A stretch of 43,364 nt of DNA, taken from the NCBI GenBank assembly GCA_964195005.1, contig CAXMOO010000078.1, forward strand, positions 1 to 43,364, read 5' to 3'. Origin of the DNA: JAUXLW01 sp964195005. GTDB taxonomy: Bacteria > Actinomycetota > Acidimicrobiia > Spongiisociales > SHLN01. Below, one piece after another: positions 41,377 to 43,364 of the stretch; position 1 is the first letter of the stretch; each line of letters begins with the position of its first letter. Under the pieces are notes generated by a model that saw only the letters and a program-made list of their open reading frames with translations, was not told where the DNA came from and searched no databases. Both the position numbers and the translations under genes were made by a program.

Positions 41377-41719
41377 GCAAGAACCTCCTTTCTGTGACAG
41401 TGGCCGAGTAGAAGGCCAAGCCACGCTGTGCCAATGCACCAGGCAGGTGATTCTTTTGGTGGCCTCGCTTGCGCCAATAGGCGCAGCTCGTCGCCGTGGT
41501 TGGTCCAGCAGTGTTACGCCATGGTCGGGGTTGAGCGTGTTTGTGTATTGCGCCGAAGATGCGCCGAAACACTGAACGCAGCGCACGCCCCGTGAGGAGG
41601 AATACGGATCATCCTGTTCTGAGTTCGAGGGGCGCAAGCCACCGAGCTCAGACCCGGACCTCGATTTATGGTGTGCGTGTTTGGTGAGACGGACGGAGGC
41701 TTTTTGCACGGTCGGCTGA
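41377..41719. other. Long intergenic region without a recognised gene
   Basis: About 340 bp between the heptamer array and the stop of the transpeptidase-propeller gene. Open frames exist on both strands, for example one of about 126 codons on the minus strand starting near 41709, but its product is Arg/Ser-rich, runs into the heptamer array and matches no family I know. GAGGAGGAAT at 41595-41604 resembles a ribosome-binding site with no good frame after it. It may be a decayed gene or insertion remnant. Confidence 0.35.
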
Positions 41720-43364
41720 TCAGCGTTGGGTTGGTGTCCTTTCGAGTTGAGAGCCGTCGCCGATCGCGAAAATCGCCTGGGAGGTGGAGGCGACGATGAG
41801 GGTGCCGTCGGGGGCGACGGCGATGGAGGCGTGTAGCTCGAAGGCGTCGTGGATTTGTTGTCCGTCGGCGGTGCAGTTGGCCGGCGGGGCGAGTTCGCTT
41901 GGGTCGGCCGGCACTATTCGCCAGACGCTCTCTCCGCTGGTGGCGTCGAAGGCGTGAACGGCGCCGTCGGGGCGCGGAAGTACGACCAGGTCGCCGACGA
42001 TTATGGGTGACGCCCATTGGCGTTCACAGCGGATTCCGGTCTCAGTCGCCCAAGCAGCCTGGCCGTCGTGGCTGTTGATGGCCTGGACGCCTGTTGAGAG
42101 CGAGCTTGCGAACACGAGAGCGTCGCCGTGTCGGGCAGGGGAGTTTCGCAGGTTGGCGAAGCCGTCCGCGATGCTGCTGGGGTCTGACCCTCGCCATTCG
42201 ATCCTGCCGACATACCTGTCGAGTCCGACCAGGGCCGGCCCATCCGGTCCGCCTTCGACAAGGTAGGTGATGATCACTTTGTCGTCTGCCACTGTTGGTG
42301 CCGCGAAGACCATGATTGGGACCGTTGTGTTGGGCTCCTCGGAAACCCCAACAACTGGTTCGAATTCGATGAGGGTGCGCCACATCTCGAACCCGTCGAT
42401 AGTGAACGCGGCGGCCTCGCCGTGGTCACTGACCGCGTATACCAGTCGCCCGTCGGAGGCGGCCCCTCCTCGGATGGCGCCATCGAATTGAGCGTGCCAT
42501 TTTTCCTTGCCGCCGAGATCGAGAGCCCAGAGGACGCCGGATGCGTCGCCGACCACGACCAGGTCTTCAACGATGAGGGGGTTGGTGAATACGGGCGCGC
42601 CGGTCGTGAACCTCCAAATCTCGGCACCGGTCTTGAGATCGAGACCCCACACGGTTCCTTCATCGCCGGTCGCGATCACGATGTCACCGCTGGCAGCCAA
42701 ACCGTTCACATCGTTGGCGGCAGGGAAGTACCAGCGTCGCTTACCAGTTTGGAGATCGAGGGCGTACACACCATCCGCATCATCACTGGCGCTACGCCGG
42801 CCACCGGCGCTGCCGACGACCACAAGGTCATTCGCGACGATTGGGCTGTTCAGCCATCCCGATATTCCTACTTCCGCCCGCCACCGTCTCCTGGGTTCGA
42901 GGATCGGATCTGCCTGAGAGCACCCCGACCGGGTGATGTCACCCTGAAAGGTGACCCAATCGGCCCCGGCGGCGACGCATTCGGGTAAGAGTCTCGATCC
43001 GGTTGGCGCTTCGAGCGCCTGCAGGAAGGCGGCTGCGATTGGGCCGGCCGTGGAACCCCCGGATGCGCCCCCTTCGACGCTGATCGCGAACGCCAAATCA
43101 TCGGCGAAGCCGACGAACCAAGCCACCGAATCTGTGCTTTCCGCAGTGGCGATCTCGGCGGTTCCAGTCTTTCCGGCAACATCCACACCCTCCACTGCCG
43201 CAGCCTGACCCGTGCCCCTCTCGACCACGGCCTGCATCATGGCTTGCAGGTTGGCGACAACAGTCGGATCGAGCCTCTCAGACGCATCGTTTTCGGTTCC
43301 TGCGATCAGCTTCGGTGGGTGAAACACTCCGGAGGCGGCTGTGGCAGCCACGCTGGCCATGTTG
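41720..43364 (-). CDS. Penicillin-binding transpeptidase fused to PQQ-type beta-propeller (5' end cut by window edge)
   Basis: The visible 547 residues start inside a class B-type transpeptidase domain: MASVAATAASGVFHPPKLI is the segment after the SxN region, and GKTGTAE (K64-T65-G66) is the third active-site motif; the SxxK serine and start codon lie beyond 43364. After about residue 115 and a short Cys-containing linker, the rest (about 150-540) is a beta-propeller of PQQ/BamB-like repeats such as GVYALDLQTGKRRWYF, GTVWGLDLKTGAEIWRF and GVLWALDLGGKEKWH. PBPs normally end with the transpeptidase or PASTA domains. The frame is continuous and codon use looks uniform, so I think the fusion is real. 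The propeller is probably outside the cell and may bind wall or membrane-protein partners. Confidence 0.82.
   Translation of the reverse strand, partial: NMASVAATAASGVFHPPKLIAGTENDASERLDPTVVANLQAMMQAVVERGTGQAAAVEGVDVAGKTGTAEIATAESTDSVAWFVGFADDLAFAISVEGGASGGSTAGPIAAAFLQALEAPTGSRLLPECVAAGADWVTFQGDITRSGCSQADPILEPRRRWRAEVGISGWLNSPIVANDLVVVGSAGGRRSASDDADGVYALDLQTGKRRWYFPAANDVNGLAASGDIVIATGDEGTVWGLDLKTGAEIWRFTTGAPVFTNPLIVEDLVVVGDASGVLWALDLGGKEKWHAQFDGAIRGGAASDGRLVYAVSDHGEAAAFTIDGFEMWRTLIEFEPVVGVSEEPNTTVPIMVFAAPTVADDKVIITYLVEGGPDGPALVGLDRYVGRIEWRGSDPSSIADGFANLRNSPARHGDALVFASSLSTGVQAINSHDGQAAWATETGIRCERQWASPIIVGDLVVLPRPDGAVHAFDATSGESVWRIVPADPSELAPPANCTADGQQIHDAFELHASIAVAPDGTLIVASTSQAIFAIGDGSQLERTPTQR

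Noticed and set aside
41329..41709. 126-codon minus-strand frame as a transposase remnant
   Set aside because: No transposase motif is visible and its end is translated from the heptamer array.

Overview
The window is high-GC chromosomal DNA from an actinobacterium, probably a deep-branching one of the Acidimicrobiia type and probably known from a short-read assembly. Supporting points are the actinobacterial-type SOS box (GAAC-N4-GTTC) before recA, the rimO-cinA and dapA-rnj-ftsK gene orders, an ArsC1/2-like arsenate reductase, a class II (B12-dependent) ribonucleotide reductase, and many ATGA or short stop/start overlaps. The taxon is an inference from gene content and was not tested. There is no CRISPR array, tRNA, rRNA, prophage or complete insertion sequence.

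Layout. 1-2750: rny (cut by the left edge) and recA, with a LexA-type operator upstream of recA. 2795-4345: a DHA2-type MFS exporter. 4490-8234: a 165-bp MITE-like repeat, then a deoxyribonucleotidase-like HAD protein, nrdJ and dgt, three genes of deoxynucleotide supply and clearance, ending in a bidirectional terminator. 8254-11000: a secreted PhoX/DUF839-like protein, a VOC protein and thpR. 10973-14736: cinA and rimO divergent from an AlkX/YcaQ-type glycosylase. 14845-17506: two coupled exported proteins converging on a LysM-M23 endopeptidase. 17563-21005: a flavin reductase-like protein, pruA and several small proteins, one next to a probable frameshifted relic. 21005-24293: a second copy of the 165-bp repeat and an E1alpha-E1beta-E2 2-oxoacid dehydrogenase operon. 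24330-35181: ftsK, rnj, dapA, a thioredoxin-TPR protein, a sulfotransferase, a small SH3-like protein, a thiolase, a DUF1992 protein, dapB and an M16 protease. This is the actinobacterial dapB/dapA/rnj/ftsK neighbourhood with genes inserted and others (pgsA, thyX, recX) missing. 35338-37684: arsC divergent from a Na/Pi cotransporter and a PhoU-like regulator. 37714-41261: arfB divergent from a metallopeptidase-like/VWA protein coupled to a CobS/MoxR-like AAA+ protein. 41262-41719: a heptamer repeat array and featureless DNA. 41720-43364: a protein (cut by the right edge) joining a penicillin-binding transpeptidase end to a PQQ-type beta-propeller.

Two results stand out. First, recA holds a stretch identical to the Illumina P5 adapter plus its homopolymer tail, so seven RecA residues are almost certainly an assembly artefact. 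Second, the VWA/AAA+ pair (38183-41261) is built like CobT-CobS, NorD-NorQ or CbbO-CbbQ, but its AAA+ partner lacks the Walker A Ser/Thr and the Walker B Asp, and no client enzyme lies beside it. Inverted copies of one repeat sit at both ends of the arfB-VWA-AAA block. This pair is the best candidate for an undescribed system. The transpeptidase-propeller fusion and the 165-bp repeat family are the next most unusual items.
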